Source: CAG-791 sp045117315
GTDB taxonomy: Bacteria; Bacillota; Clostridia; Lachnospirales; Lachnospiraceae
Length of the DNA: 64,000 nucleotides
Direction: 5' to 3'
Assembly: GCA_045117315.1 (NCBI GenBank)
Contig: JBGUNJ010000204.1
Coordinates: forward strand, 1 to 64,000
A program made the position numbers and the translations under genes. Below are positions 43,401 through 52,783 of this stretch, in pieces; position 1 is the first letter of the stretch, and each line of letters starts with the position of its first letter. The notes under the pieces are model-generated. The model saw only the letters and a program-made list of their open reading frames with translations, was not told the DNA's origin and made no database searches.

Positions 43401-44214
43401 TGGAGAAATCGGTATTGCCTGCGGTAGCTATGCCAAGAAAAATCAAAAGGCAAATAATTATTTGAATGTGTGTTTTTCTTCTCAAAAAGGATTCACCTAT
43501 TCATACGAGAAAAAGGACTTCAACGACGAGACCGGTTCAGAAAGCCTGGAACTCGCTTATGCCCTAACTGTCCATAAAGCGCAGGGAAGCCAGTTCGATA
43601 CCGTAATCCTCGTCTTAGCAGAACCATGCAGGATCATTTCCCGTGAGCTCCTGTATACTGCACTCACGAGACAGAAGGATAAGATTATCATTTTGTATAA
43701 TCAGGAGCCGTATCATCTAATGAAATATTCCTCTGATGTTCATTCGGATATTGCCAAAAGATTCACGGATCTCTTTGCTGATGTATTTACAGATGATGAT
43801 GGTGCTCACAGACCTAAGTACACAAAAGTTGGAGACACCTTCTACGATGAGAATCTGATTCACAAAACTGCCCGTGGAGAACTTGTACGCACTAAATCTG
43901 AAGTCATTATTGCAAACGCGCTTTTCTATAATGATCTAACCTATGAATATGAACCAAAATTGATTCTGGATGGTCATGTTAAGCGTCCTGATTTTAAAAT
44001 CATCGATGCAGACACTGGTGACATTTGGTACTGGGAACACTGCGGATTGATGTCCGATAAACGTTACGTGAAGCGTTGGGCGGATAAAGAACAGTTTTAT
44101 GCAAAACATGGAATTGTGCGCGGCAAGAACCTGATTGTCACTGAAGAAAAAGCAGGAGAAGGAATAGAATCCGATAAGATTGATGCACTTATAAAAGAGG
44201 TTTTTGATCTCTAA
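40489..44214 (+). CDS. RecD-like SF1 helicase with C-terminal PD-(D/E)XK-like nuclease domain
   Basis: A 1241-residue protein. Residues 1-100 contain Cys/His-rich stretches (VECKLCGQGM, MCDHELHKM) that may bind zinc. A long helical middle region runs to about residue 580. An SF1B helicase core follows: Walker A IGDAGTGKTT (K632), Walker B VIVDEASML (D713-E714), GDPNQLPPIG and the motif V/VI region ALTVHKAQGSQFDTVIL (from 1025) with LYTALTR. The C-terminal 150 residues look like a restriction nuclease: E1138 (TKSEVIIANAL), D1168 (KRPDF) and E1183 (YWEHCGLM). I chose ATG 40489 (GAAAGGATAATACT before it). Together with the next two genes it forms a compact unit. The domain mix fits unwinding and cutting of DNA; the target is unknown. 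Confidence 0.85.
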   Translation: MAQHITVRVPWHDDGWKGTVCQNPSSNMACLRLKNIHENRNDVVECKLCGQGMIEHERDIPCIEEGAAFMCDHELHKMTVHPYKKSNPDTHGHFLETELIFPAYSFPARPFSWLMRDNLKKRAEFYGINYRPEIEPELKFKTIWVQAADNHRAVFDYFYKDVVPDTSLCIAYAKQVPFVEDHRRVIIGMGHVKKIVPAIEHRHTEEGVLRSMIWDTMVCHSIRDHHNNGFVIPYQEMMKYAEEHPEFDLTSIVVFAPEDAFDEFSYATEHVSHDAVIDVILSCINSFRIIQKCLDEDYTNVLSWLNSQLDTVWKDRGPFPGLGPVLTAFGIKLGIPMAKEIREQMQKTDDYWGYLDRVIAQPESYLSKEIASTVTPIIQKTWKDLKRIRKEYLKLLCRFSLNIDQANALYDQNTRENEQIHCTDLEILENPYLLYEKMRLKQDALYLSVQKVDRAIFPVPSISEKYPLQAPSKLQSDNDERRVRAVVISVLEAAADSGHTFLPCNIAVKHVQELTLDPACPVTSDMISAIEAFMSLEIIKREMKNGDEYYKLVRLNVFDHEIERRIKKRMKAKKIDVQADWRQMLDKKFDGLGAGKPGSNLEDMARAEKAEALKVLAESRLSVLIGDAGTGKTTVLSVLCSHPDIAAGGVLLLAPTGKATVRLVESVGTGGQKFTALNVAQFLIKSHRFDWKNFRYRLSNENYTDLPETVIVDEASMLTEEMFGALIQAVGTVKRIVFVGDPNQLPPIGAGKPFVDLVNLLKEDLPEIQPLDQPRVAPCFAELRINRRQQLKQQIEEERLDVSLSHCFTRSENLEDDEGIISEIVKGTSEEIQILHWESGEELESKLLHIVAKELQMKDPDDQDGFNRAMGAKVLEYETFFNKECVEYVNKWQILAPIRNMPQGVINMNRLFHQKYRGRQLELSRRTGYKKKIPVAYGSEEIVYGDKVINVINSKKIAFPKDSSANNYVANGEIGIACGSYAKKNQKANNYLNVCFSSQKGFTYSYEKKDFNDETGSESLELAYALTVHKAQGSQFDTVILVLAEPCRIISRELLYTALTRQKDKIIILYNQEPYHLMKYSSDVHSDIAKRFTDLFADVFTDDDGAHRPKYTKVGDTFYDENLIHKTARGELVRTKSEVIIANALFYNDLTYEYEPKLILDGHVKRPDFKIIDADTGDIWYWEHCGLMSDKRYVKRWADKEQFYAKHGIVRGKNLIVTEEKAGEGIESDKIDALIKEVFDL

Positions 44215-44254
44215 ACAGCAGACGGAACAGGTTAAAAGGAAAGAAATAGAGAAG

Positions 44255-47200
44255 ATGGATGAGAAATATATCGTAAATACAATAAACACATTTCTTCATG
44301 CTTCAGCCAGTAGTCTTTGCGCCTGGCTTGAGAAAAGACTGCCCTGCGTGTCTGATACATGGTGGGAAGATTGTGTTCTTGGGAGCTTAAGTCCCTTGCA
44401 GCGTGAAAACATACAGAATATGGGATACAGCAAGCTTTCAGAACTTAGTCTCTCGGAATTACTTCGTATTACCAATAAGTCATGGTATGACATCTGTACG
44501 GTGGCTGAACTCCCATCTTCTCTGCGTGAACTAGTGCGAGATATGATCTCGGTATGTAACAACTGGTCATATTCTGTAAGCACGATTCCAGGTAAAGATA
44601 TAATTATTTCGGATCTTCATATAATTTCTTCTTTTATAGACGCGATAGGTGAAGGAACTGCTAAAAATAAGGAAATTGCAGAACTGATAGAGGAAATAGA
44701 AAAGCCAGACAGTTTGAAATCGGTTCGAAGAAGTACCGGTAGTTTCGAAAATGAAAGCGGGCAGTCGTCAGCCGATTCTGCAGAAGATGAGATAAAGGAA
44801 AACAGCCTTATATATCTTGTCTCAGATCCAAACGTCAAAGGAGTGGTCCGATCCATTAAAGACCTAGGCAGTATCAAAAAATATGTGGTTTTCATCAGCA
44901 ATGATGTAGGAAGTCAAGTTTTTTACTCCGGGCAGATTGCACTTGTCAGAGAAAGTACTGCTTATAATTGGGTGAGTGCGGACACGGTCAGAAGTTTTCT
45001 GGCTGCATACCAAATAAAATATCCTTCTTCACAAAATCTATATTCGCTCAATTCCGCAAAAATTGATTTTGTACCATACCAGTTCAGACCGGCATTGAAG
45101 ATGATCCATGCGGATGAACCTCGAATACTGATCGCTGACAGCGTTGGTGTCGGCAAAACGATTGAGGCTGGTCTGATCATAAAGGAATTGGAGGCAAGAA
45201 ATGATATACAGAGTATTGTAGTCATATGCCCACGGCCATTAGTTGCTGAGGGAAAATGGAAAATGGAGATGGAACGCTTCGATGAAGGCTTTTCATCCCT
45301 GGATGGAGCGACATTCAGGCAAATATTGTCTGATACTGATCGTGACGGTGAGTGGCCATCTCAATATAACAAAGTCATCATTCCATATTCGATAATGGAC
45401 AGCCGTTCCTATGAAGGGGAAGAGCAGGGAAAAAAGAGATTATTTGGATTATCAGAACTATTTCCAGAACCACACTTTGACTTGGTAATTGTTGATGAGG
45501 CACATCATATACGAAACGGCAGCATGGAGAAAGAAAAAGCCTTTGCGTATAAGTGCACAAAATATTTTTGTGACCATGCTGATGCAGTTGTCATGCTGAC
45601 GGCAACCCCTTTGCAAACCGGAGACAAGGATTTGTTCACGTTACTGAATGTCCTGCGTCCTGACATAATTATCGACGAGCAGACATTCCAGGTTATGAGC
45701 AAACCGAATGAATACATTTCGAGGGCAGCTCATTGCATTCGAACTGCAGAGTATAATTGGGCAAAAATGGCTATAAAGGAACTGCTGGGAGTTCGAAAAA
45801 CACAGTGGGGCGATAATGTCATATCCGAAAATCCGCTCTATGACAGTATCCTACAAAGGCTGGAAAAACATGACATTACAAGAGAAGAACGCGTCAGGCT
45901 GATTTCTGATGTAGAATCCTTGCATAGCTTTTACACCCTGATCAACAGGACCAGACGCCGTGATATTCAGGATTTTTGTATTCGCAGAACATTTACCTAT
46001 GAAGTTGCTTTCACGGAATATCAGCAGGATCTGCATGACGAACTGCTTGAGTTTGAAAAGAATGCGCTGTCCATACTTCACGATCCGCGGGGCGTTTCTT
46101 TTATGATGTCAACGATTAAAAGACAGGCTGCAAGCTGCATTTTTGGACTTGGACCTCATATTCGAGGAATTCTTGAAAGAAGAATCCGGCAGATGAATGA
46201 TGATCCTGATTTGGATTATGACTTTATCAATCTTGATGCCGCAGCAACAGACCGTCTGTCTCAGACTGCAAAACGGGTTCTGGACCTTGCAGAAAACCTT
46301 CCGGAAGAAGATCCAAAGTTTGATGAATTGATAAAAATCATCGAGGTGAAATATCAACTCGAAAACAATAAGATTATGTTATTCAGTACCTTTCGTCATA
46401 CGCTTGCATATTTGAAAAAGAGGCTGAAGAATCTTGGATATAGGGTTGAGCAGATTGACGGAAGTGTTAAGGATGATATCCGATTCGCATATAAAGAAAG
46501 GTTTCAACTGAGTAAAAACGAACCAGATGCAATTGATATCCTTCTATTTACAGAAGTAGGTTCAGAGGGGCTTGACTATCAGTTTTGTGACACCATGATC
46601 AACTATGATCTGCCATGGAACCCTATGCGGATTGAGCAGAGAATAGGCAGAATAGATCGGCGTATGCAGAAAAGTGAAGCTGTAAACATTTATAATATTA
46701 TCACGGAGAATACTGTCGATGCCGTAGTCTATCATAGATGTCTTGAAAGAATAGGCGTATTTGAACGTAGTATAGGTGAATGTGATGCAATATTAGGTGA
46801 AATAGCGGCTGGCATCGAGATTATTATGATGGACAATTCCCTAACGGATGAAGAACGAAAGATAAAGTTAGAGCAGATGGCTGACAATGAAGTCAGAAAG
46901 ATGCAGGAACTTGAAAAACTGGAGGAAGAAGAAAAGGATTTACTTGGATTCGATTTTTCTGAAATTGGGACTGCACAGGAAATCAAACATGCGGAAAATC
47001 CCTGGCTGACACAAAGAAACCTTCGGCGCCTGGTAGAACAGTATCTGAAAGAAAGACTTGGGGAGGGACCCTATATACTGGGATCTTCTTCAATTAATAC
47101 ATTGCGGCTTTCTGCACAAGCCCGGAAGCTGATACGGGAAGACTTGTATAGGCTCTCTGGAAGGGGAAAGCATGCACACACAATATGGGATGCTTATTTG

Positions 47201-47860
47201 GGTGGAAAAAAGCCAACTATTCCAATCACATTCGATTCAGAAGCGGCAGCAAAGGCCAGGGACAATTCTACAATATTTGTGACTCCCATGCATCCCCTTG
47301 CACGTCAGGCTGCGGATTTGCTCACCAAGAGTTCAACGATGCAGTTGTGCCTGCATCTCTATTCTGACAAAATTCCTGCAGGACAGTATTTGTATTCAGT
47401 ATATGCATGGAGATATGCCGGTTTTAACTCATACACACGAATTATTACAGTTTGTGAGAATGAAGAAATTGAATCTGAGTTGCCTGACATTCTAGAGGAT
47501 TCAACCGAATATCCTATCGGGTCTTCAAATGCATTTGACTGGACGGGCTTGGAACTTCGCCATGTGATGAAGTGGCAGAATGCTGTTGCAGACTATCAGA
47601 GACGTATTAATACATCTAAAGCCTTTAAGTTAGAAACTCTTTCCAATAACTACAGGAATCAGATGAGATCCCTTGAGCGAAAAATTAACGTTGCTGCCAA
47701 TGATTCCATAAGACGTATGTATATGAGCGAAATGGATAATATATCAGATATGTTTGAAAAGAAGAAAATAGAAATCGAGCAGACTAGGGCAGAAATTTAC
47801 ACGAATATACTGGTCAATGGTGTAGTTAGAGTCTCAGAGGAGATAGAGAGTCATGCTTAG
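44255..47860 (+). CDS. HepA/SNF2-type DEAD/DEAH helicase, about 1200 residues
   Basis: A 1201-residue SF2 ATPase of the Snf2/RapA class. Motif I is ADSVGVGKTIEAGLI (K301), motif II is VDEAHHIRN (D414-H417), motif III is LTATPLQTGDKDLF and motif VI is EQRIGRIDRRMQ (794-805). The N-terminal 230 residues and C-terminal 350 residues match nothing I know. A short coiled-coil-like segment lies near residues 870-900, and another helical part near the end. Start choice is uncertain: ATG 44255 (after AAAGGAAAGAAATAGAGAAG) versus TTG at 44204, which would overlap the upstream gene by 11 bases. It overlaps the following gene by 8 bases, so translation is coupled. Nucleic-acid remodelling in the three-gene unit is the likely role. 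Confidence 0.85.
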   Translation: MDEKYIVNTINTFLHASASSLCAWLEKRLPCVSDTWWEDCVLGSLSPLQRENIQNMGYSKLSELSLSELLRITNKSWYDICTVAELPSSLRELVRDMISVCNNWSYSVSTIPGKDIIISDLHIISSFIDAIGEGTAKNKEIAELIEEIEKPDSLKSVRRSTGSFENESGQSSADSAEDEIKENSLIYLVSDPNVKGVVRSIKDLGSIKKYVVFISNDVGSQVFYSGQIALVRESTAYNWVSADTVRSFLAAYQIKYPSSQNLYSLNSAKIDFVPYQFRPALKMIHADEPRILIADSVGVGKTIEAGLIIKELEARNDIQSIVVICPRPLVAEGKWKMEMERFDEGFSSLDGATFRQILSDTDRDGEWPSQYNKVIIPYSIMDSRSYEGEEQGKKRLFGLSELFPEPHFDLVIVDEAHHIRNGSMEKEKAFAYKCTKYFCDHADAVVMLTATPLQTGDKDLFTLLNVLRPDIIIDEQTFQVMSKPNEYISRAAHCIRTAEYNWAKMAIKELLGVRKTQWGDNVISENPLYDSILQRLEKHDITREERVRLISDVESLHSFYTLINRTRRRDIQDFCIRRTFTYEVAFTEYQQDLHDELLEFEKNALSILHDPRGVSFMMSTIKRQAASCIFGLGPHIRGILERRIRQMNDDPDLDYDFINLDAAATDRLSQTAKRVLDLAENLPEEDPKFDELIKIIEVKYQLENNKIMLFSTFRHTLAYLKKRLKNLGYRVEQIDGSVKDDIRFAYKERFQLSKNEPDAIDILLFTEVGSEGLDYQFCDTMINYDLPWNPMRIEQRIGRIDRRMQKSEAVNIYNIITENTVDAVVYHRCLERIGVFERSIGECDAILGEIAAGIEIIMMDNSLTDEERKIKLEQMADNEVRKMQELEKLEEEEKDLLGFDFSEIGTAQEIKHAENPWLTQRNLRRLVEQYLKERLGEGPYILGSSSINTLRLSAQARKLIREDLYRLSGRGKHAHTIWDAYLGGKKPTIPITFDSEAAAKARDNSTIFVTPMHPLARQAADLLTKSSTMQLCLHLYSDKIPAGQYLYSVYAWRYAGFNSYTRIITVCENEEIESELPDILEDSTEYPIGSSNAFDWTGLELRHVMKWQNAVADYQRRINTSKAFKLETLSNNYRNQMRSLERKINVAANDSIRRMYMSEMDNISDMFEKKKIEIEQTRAEIYTNILVNGVVRVSEEIESHA

Positions 47861-50800
47861 AGAAATAAATGAATTGTACGGAAATACTGACTGCAGAGAT
47901 CTTGGATCCCGTCAACTGGAAGAGTTGAGGGATGGCTTAAAAAACGTTTCACCTGAAGAAATCAAATCGTCATCCGATGGGATTATGTATATTAAGCTAC
48001 TCCATATGTTCAGATTTGCGGTTGCGGAAAATGACAAGTTTCATGGGGAGAATTATCCAAGCCTCCTCAACTCTTTGCTATCAGTCGGAGAGGATGGACT
48101 ATACTCTAACAATCTTCGTTTTATTTTTGAATTGATTCAGAATGTTGATGACTGCGATTATCCAAACTCTGAAAACTGTCGGCTTGATATGCAATTTCGA
48201 TTTGATGAAGATGAGATTATCCTCACATATAATGAAGTTGGATTTACACCGTTTAACGTTTTTGCTATCACAGGAATTGCAGAAGCTGCTAAGAATATTT
48301 CTTCTTCAAAAAATGAAATTGGTGAAAAGGGGATTGGATTCAAGTCGGTATTTGGCGTTGCTGATAAAGTCTTGATTCAAAGCGGCTGGTTTTCTTTTAT
48401 TCTGAATAAAGAAAACTTTACAGTACCTATTTCAGCATATTCATCATCCTCCGATCCTTACATTGAGGGAACGAAAATGACTCTGTATGTTCCCGGGAAA
48501 GCAAAGCTTATTTACAGTCAAATCAAAAACCAGTATTGCAAAAAAGAAGCAATCTTCAGTCGAAATCCACTGCTCTTTCTGAATAAGCTTACGTCTCTGA
48601 ATATCTTCTTCGACGAATGGAGAAGAATGGAGTTTCATGTGTCTAAGAAAGCACATATGACAGAAGGCGGTATTCACAGAGAGGACAATATACAGGTCTT
48701 TGTTGACCTGCATGATTATGATAACGGACGAGATACGAATGTAACAGAATCATTTATGTGTACCAGATATACCCTTCCTGTTACATACAGCAGGGAGGCT
48801 TGCCAGGCCCGCTATGGAGATAATACAAAGGTGGGTGAAAATGGCGGGAAAAGAATGCTGTTACAAGCGGTTCTTCCGACCCCGGAGCATGTTGCAGATG
48901 TCGGGAACGGATCATTATACTCTTTCCTCCCTACACAGCTGAAGCTGACTGTGCCGATTGTAATACATGTTCCCTTTAAGCTGGATGCGTCAAGAGAATT
49001 TGTTGATCCGCAGAATCATAATCGTTGGTTTCTTGAATCTTCACAGAAACTGTCAGAATTGATGGAGTATCTGTATAAAGACTGGTGTAAGACTGTTAGA
49101 AGTGACATTGTATTCTTTCTTCCAGGGGCCAGAGAGAGCCTGTTTGCTCCAAACAATGGGAAAGAAAAGTGTCTCAGTGATAACAAAGATTTCCAGGGGA
49201 TTCATTTTTTGAAGATGCCTGTCTTTATAACAACAGACGATGAATACTGTCCCCATCAAGATGTTTTTTCTTTTAACCCGGATGAAAATGTGATGGATCC
49301 GGAAAGAGTATACAAAATGCTTATGGTAGAGGAAAATCTTTTCCTGGTACCTGAAACAGTGAATCCAAGAAAATATGATATAAAAATTTTTAAAGATGCA
49401 GCTAAGGAACTTCTGCAAAAGGCCATTTCCAACCCGAATGTGACAGAGGAAGCGCTTGAATATTTAGATAGTGTTTCATATTTATATGGTCCAAAGGATA
49501 TTCCTGACAACAAGCAGATTAGCCTGACATGCAGACAGATTGAGATCATTATGAAGCATGAACAGCTTGCGAAGATCTTTACAGAAGTAACCTGCAGGTT
49601 GCTGAAAATGCAAAAAAACATCCAAGTATCCATTGCTGATTTGAAGCCTGTTCCCATTCACAAAGCTGTTCAAGCGGGCTTTGATAAAAGTGAAACCCCA
49701 AAGCGTGTGGAAAGATACTTGGATAAAGTGAATTTGCAAAGTGTATGCTTGGATATTAAGGATAACCAGTATTTGCCTTGCAGTAACGGTCTTGTATTAT
49801 CTATGGCAAATCCGACATCATCCTTAGCGTCTTTATGCTTTGCTGTTGATGAAAAGGATACATTTGCAATACGGATAAAGCTGAAAGAAGCTTCTGAACG
49901 CCTGAACCAATTTATTGAAGATGATGCAGGTTCTGCTGAGGATTATTTAAGAGAGCTTCGAAATATCAGGCTGACGGTTAGGGATTCTTTGGGTAATGAA
50001 GGCTACAAAAGCTATATAAATCTAATCCTCCGTTCGGGAACAGAGCGTAAACGTTTTATTCAGGAGCTTATCCAAAATGCTGATGATTGTGTATACGATA
50101 AAGATATTATCCCAGCATTTTATTTACAACAGGATGGAAGCAAAGTTGTCACACAATATAATGAGGAGGGGTTTACCCGAGAGAACATCCGCTCTATTAC
50201 AGCTATTGGGGAATCTACCAAAAACAGACTGCTCAAAGGGGAATATCAGACAATAGGCGAAAAGGGGGTTGGCTTTAAAACAGTCTTTGCTGTTGCATCT
50301 CAGATTAATATATTCAGTGGTGAATACAATTTCTCACTGACAGATGAGGCGCCTACAATTCCAAAGATTTATAAACGTACTGACCTTAGTAGAGTAGATG
50401 GTACAAGGATGGAGATTTTCCTGAAGGGAAACAGGAATATCATCGACTTTAATGAAAAAAACATACTTGAGCTCTGCCTTTGCCTGAGGCAATTAAAAGA
50501 AATCACAATTGGGCCCCACAAAATCAATATATCTGACACTGACGATACAAGAACATTGGTTATTGATGGAAGAAAACAGGTATTTAGAAAGTTTGTACAT
50601 AAGTTTGAAATTTCAGACCCAGATGCGATTAAGGAACGCGCAAGGGGTATGCATGTTGTTTTACCACAGCAGCAGATTATTTGCTATGTTCCTGAACGGT
50701 TTGGCTCTCAGGAATATCATATTTACAGTGGGCTTCCGACAAGACATATGGTAAAGATCCCTGTTGCTTTCGATGCTCCTTTTGAGCTGACGACTTCCAG

Positions 50801-52565
50801 AGAGCAGATTGAAGAAGATTGCGAGGCATGGAATGGTCGTGTACGTCTGGAAATGTATAGGGCATTAAGGGAACTTATTGTCTTTCTTCGAAATGAGCAC
50901 AGAGTAGATATTCTTAGGCTTACCAGATATGTCCCCAGGTTGAAGGGAAAAATCAGAGAGTACGTGAATGATATTTTTGATAGCCCCTATTTGACCGGCT
51001 ACAATTTTTTGGAAATCTTGAAAAACACCGAGATTTTACCAACTTATAATCACGATATATTTGAATCGGCAAACAGTGGACGAGCTCTGAGGTTTCCTGA
51101 AGTGGCACATTTCCTGTTTAAACAGGGCTGTTTTGGGGAGATTGACCCTTCTTCCGTTCTTGATATTAATTCAAAAGATTATGAAGCGGCTATTAATGCG
51201 CTGGACTGTAAGTCTGCAATGTTTGATCAGGTATTTCCTTTGCTAATGATATACTCTGATAATTACGTACATGATAAAGAATATAGAACATTACTATATG
51301 AATATTTACAGGAATCACCTCATGAATATGCTGATCAGATAAAAAAACTTGCCATTATACCTGTATATGGAAATGTTCCAGATGCCACACGATTCGTGAA
51401 GTGGCAGCCGGACAAGATATTTGTCAAGAAAAATGTAAATAAATCAACGGATGATTATTTCATCTTAAACACGGATGAGCTTTCAAAAGCTTTCTGTGAA
51501 AGAATGTTAAATGTAAACATCAATGAGATGAATGATGAATGGGAACGTAGAAAATATGACGAGAAATTTAGAGCAATCCTTGACTGGGAGGATGTAGAAG
51601 ATATTTACAATATGCTTCTCTATGAATTCAAATATGGGAATGTGCGGAGAAACTATCCTTCCGGTCTACCAATGGATTATAAGGAACGTATCCCCCTGAA
51701 AAACAGGAATGGGGTAATCGCCCGACAGCATCTGTTCCTCTGTCGGGAAGAAGTAGAATACTTCCCTGTAGCTATAGTTAAACAGATTACAGTAGCTGAT
51801 GAATGTGCAAGGATGGCTGAATCAATTGGCAGTACTGATCTCTGTGATGTACATTATGAAGATTTTAATTACGACAAGCAGTTAGACGAAGATGATATTG
51901 AAGTTTTGATGGATGATTACTTTAATAATTCAGATGAGATTCTTAGAGGCTTTTATCAAGACGGGCTTCTGTCGGATGAATTATTAGAAGAATATAACCT
52001 GAATTATCTGGCGAATAGTCGTGTAGATGACACTATGGATGATGAAGACTTTCCTAATGATCCTGTTTATAACAGAGAACAGCTGAGAAAGCACGTGAAC
52101 AAGAAATTTGCTTCGCTGGTAAAAATAATTCCAATTGTTGTCGAAAGGACCGTTTATCGGGGGAAAGACCAAAGCGGAAATGTTTTTGATTTGCAAAACC
52201 GGGATACACGCGAAGGCGCGCTTCATATTTACGCATCATCTAAAAAGTATGGAATTTGTTTCTGCCAAATGTGCAAAAAGAGGAAGCCTAGCTCATTCAT
52301 TGAGGTAAATAATCTTCAGATTTTACCCAAATACTATTTTCCTCAGATGAGAGTATCATTATGCCTTGAATGCAGTAAAATCTTCGAGGGCCTCCGTAAG
52401 AATGACTCCGTGCGAAAAGAGTATTTTAATTCGATAAAAAATCAAAAGATTGGAAACGAGGGAAACATTTGTGTTCCGATTGGTAATGACGAGTCATTAA
52501 CCTTTACTGCTAAACACTTGGCTGAGATTCAAGAAATATTAAAAAGGTATGGGGATGATATTTAA
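47853..52565 (+). CDS. giant protein with two sacsin-like GHKL ATPase modules
   Basis: A 1570-residue protein with tandem Hsp90/GHKL-type ATP-binding modules of the sacsin kind. Module 1 has ELIQNVDD (E93, N97, D99-100), YNEVGF (126-131) in place of the usual DNGxG, and GEKGIGFKS (157-165). Module 2 has ELIQNADDC (738-746), YNEEGF (769-774) and GEKGVGFKT (802-810). The two are clearly related by duplication. The region around 1100-1450 is acidic and unrecognised. The C-terminus carries two CxxC pairs (C1471/C1474 and C1504/C1507) that may hold a zinc ion. The ATG overlaps the end of the helicase gene by 8 bases. Sacsin-like ATPases are known in defence-associated bacterial clusters, so I infer a sensing or clamp role with the two helicases. 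Confidence 0.85.
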   Translation: MLREINELYGNTDCRDLGSRQLEELRDGLKNVSPEEIKSSSDGIMYIKLLHMFRFAVAENDKFHGENYPSLLNSLLSVGEDGLYSNNLRFIFELIQNVDDCDYPNSENCRLDMQFRFDEDEIILTYNEVGFTPFNVFAITGIAEAAKNISSSKNEIGEKGIGFKSVFGVADKVLIQSGWFSFILNKENFTVPISAYSSSSDPYIEGTKMTLYVPGKAKLIYSQIKNQYCKKEAIFSRNPLLFLNKLTSLNIFFDEWRRMEFHVSKKAHMTEGGIHREDNIQVFVDLHDYDNGRDTNVTESFMCTRYTLPVTYSREACQARYGDNTKVGENGGKRMLLQAVLPTPEHVADVGNGSLYSFLPTQLKLTVPIVIHVPFKLDASREFVDPQNHNRWFLESSQKLSELMEYLYKDWCKTVRSDIVFFLPGARESLFAPNNGKEKCLSDNKDFQGIHFLKMPVFITTDDEYCPHQDVFSFNPDENVMDPERVYKMLMVEENLFLVPETVNPRKYDIKIFKDAAKELLQKAISNPNVTEEALEYLDSVSYLYGPKDIPDNKQISLTCRQIEIIMKHEQLAKIFTEVTCRLLKMQKNIQVSIADLKPVPIHKAVQAGFDKSETPKRVERYLDKVNLQSVCLDIKDNQYLPCSNGLVLSMANPTSSLASLCFAVDEKDTFAIRIKLKEASERLNQFIEDDAGSAEDYLRELRNIRLTVRDSLGNEGYKSYINLILRSGTERKRFIQELIQNADDCVYDKDIIPAFYLQQDGSKVVTQYNEEGFTRENIRSITAIGESTKNRLLKGEYQTIGEKGVGFKTVFAVASQINIFSGEYNFSLTDEAPTIPKIYKRTDLSRVDGTRMEIFLKGNRNIIDFNEKNILELCLCLRQLKEITIGPHKINISDTDDTRTLVIDGRKQVFRKFVHKFEISDPDAIKERARGMHVVLPQQQIICYVPERFGSQEYHIYSGLPTRHMVKIPVAFDAPFELTTSREQIEEDCEAWNGRVRLEMYRALRELIVFLRNEHRVDILRLTRYVPRLKGKIREYVNDIFDSPYLTGYNFLEILKNTEILPTYNHDIFESANSGRALRFPEVAHFLFKQGCFGEIDPSSVLDINSKDYEAAINALDCKSAMFDQVFPLLMIYSDNYVHDKEYRTLLYEYLQESPHEYADQIKKLAIIPVYGNVPDATRFVKWQPDKIFVKKNVNKSTDDYFILNTDELSKAFCERMLNVNINEMNDEWERRKYDEKFRAILDWEDVEDIYNMLLYEFKYGNVRRNYPSGLPMDYKERIPLKNRNGVIARQHLFLCREEVEYFPVAIVKQITVADECARMAESIGSTDLCDVHYEDFNYDKQLDEDDIEVLMDDYFNNSDEILRGFYQDGLLSDELLEEYNLNYLANSRVDDTMDDEDFPNDPVYNREQLRKHVNKKFASLVKIIPIVVERTVYRGKDQSGNVFDLQNRDTREGALHIYASSKKYGICFCQMCKKRKPSSFIEVNNLQILPKYYFPQMRVSLCLECSKIFEGLRKNDSVRKEYFNSIKNQKIGNEGNICVPIGNDESLTFTAKHLAEIQEILKRYGDDI

Positions 52566-52677
52566 TCATAAATATACCGATACTTTGAAACTTCAGGTTG
52601 CGAAGTATGAATTATAGCAGATTATGCCATATACTAAAGATTGTTGTGACAATTAGGAATGTTTGATGATTCTTGGA

Positions 52678-52737
52678 TTATCGGGACATCGTTCCTGTAA
52701 CTTTCGGACAAGATTCCTGAATTATCTGGACAAACTT
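52678..52737. repeat. short direct repeats resembling an IS21-type terminus
   Basis: Three imperfect units of about 22 bases follow each other: 'ttatcgggacatcgttcctg', 'tttcggacaagattcctgaa' and 'ttatctggacaaactt'. The pattern TCGGACAAnnTTCCTGAATTA is like the multiple terminal repeats of IS21-family elements. No transposase gene is present, so this would be a remnant of one end. Confidence 0.4.
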
Positions 52738-52754
52738 ACATCTTATAAAAGGTG

Positions 52755-52783
52755 GCCTTAGGGTGTTTTAAACATTCTAAGGC
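52755..52783. other. imperfect palindrome in the spacer after the sacsin-like gene
   Basis: GCCTTAG-gg-TGTTT pairs with AAACA-tt-CTAAGGC. There is no T-run, so termination is possible but not shown. The rest of the 435-base spacer 52566-53000 contains the IS-like repeats and no recognised gene. Confidence 0.45.

Noticed and set aside
44204..44254. TTG start for the HepA/SNF2 helicase
   Set aside because: AGAGG is only 3 bases away from the TTG, and an ATG at 44255 has a usable upstream site. The alternative is not excluded.
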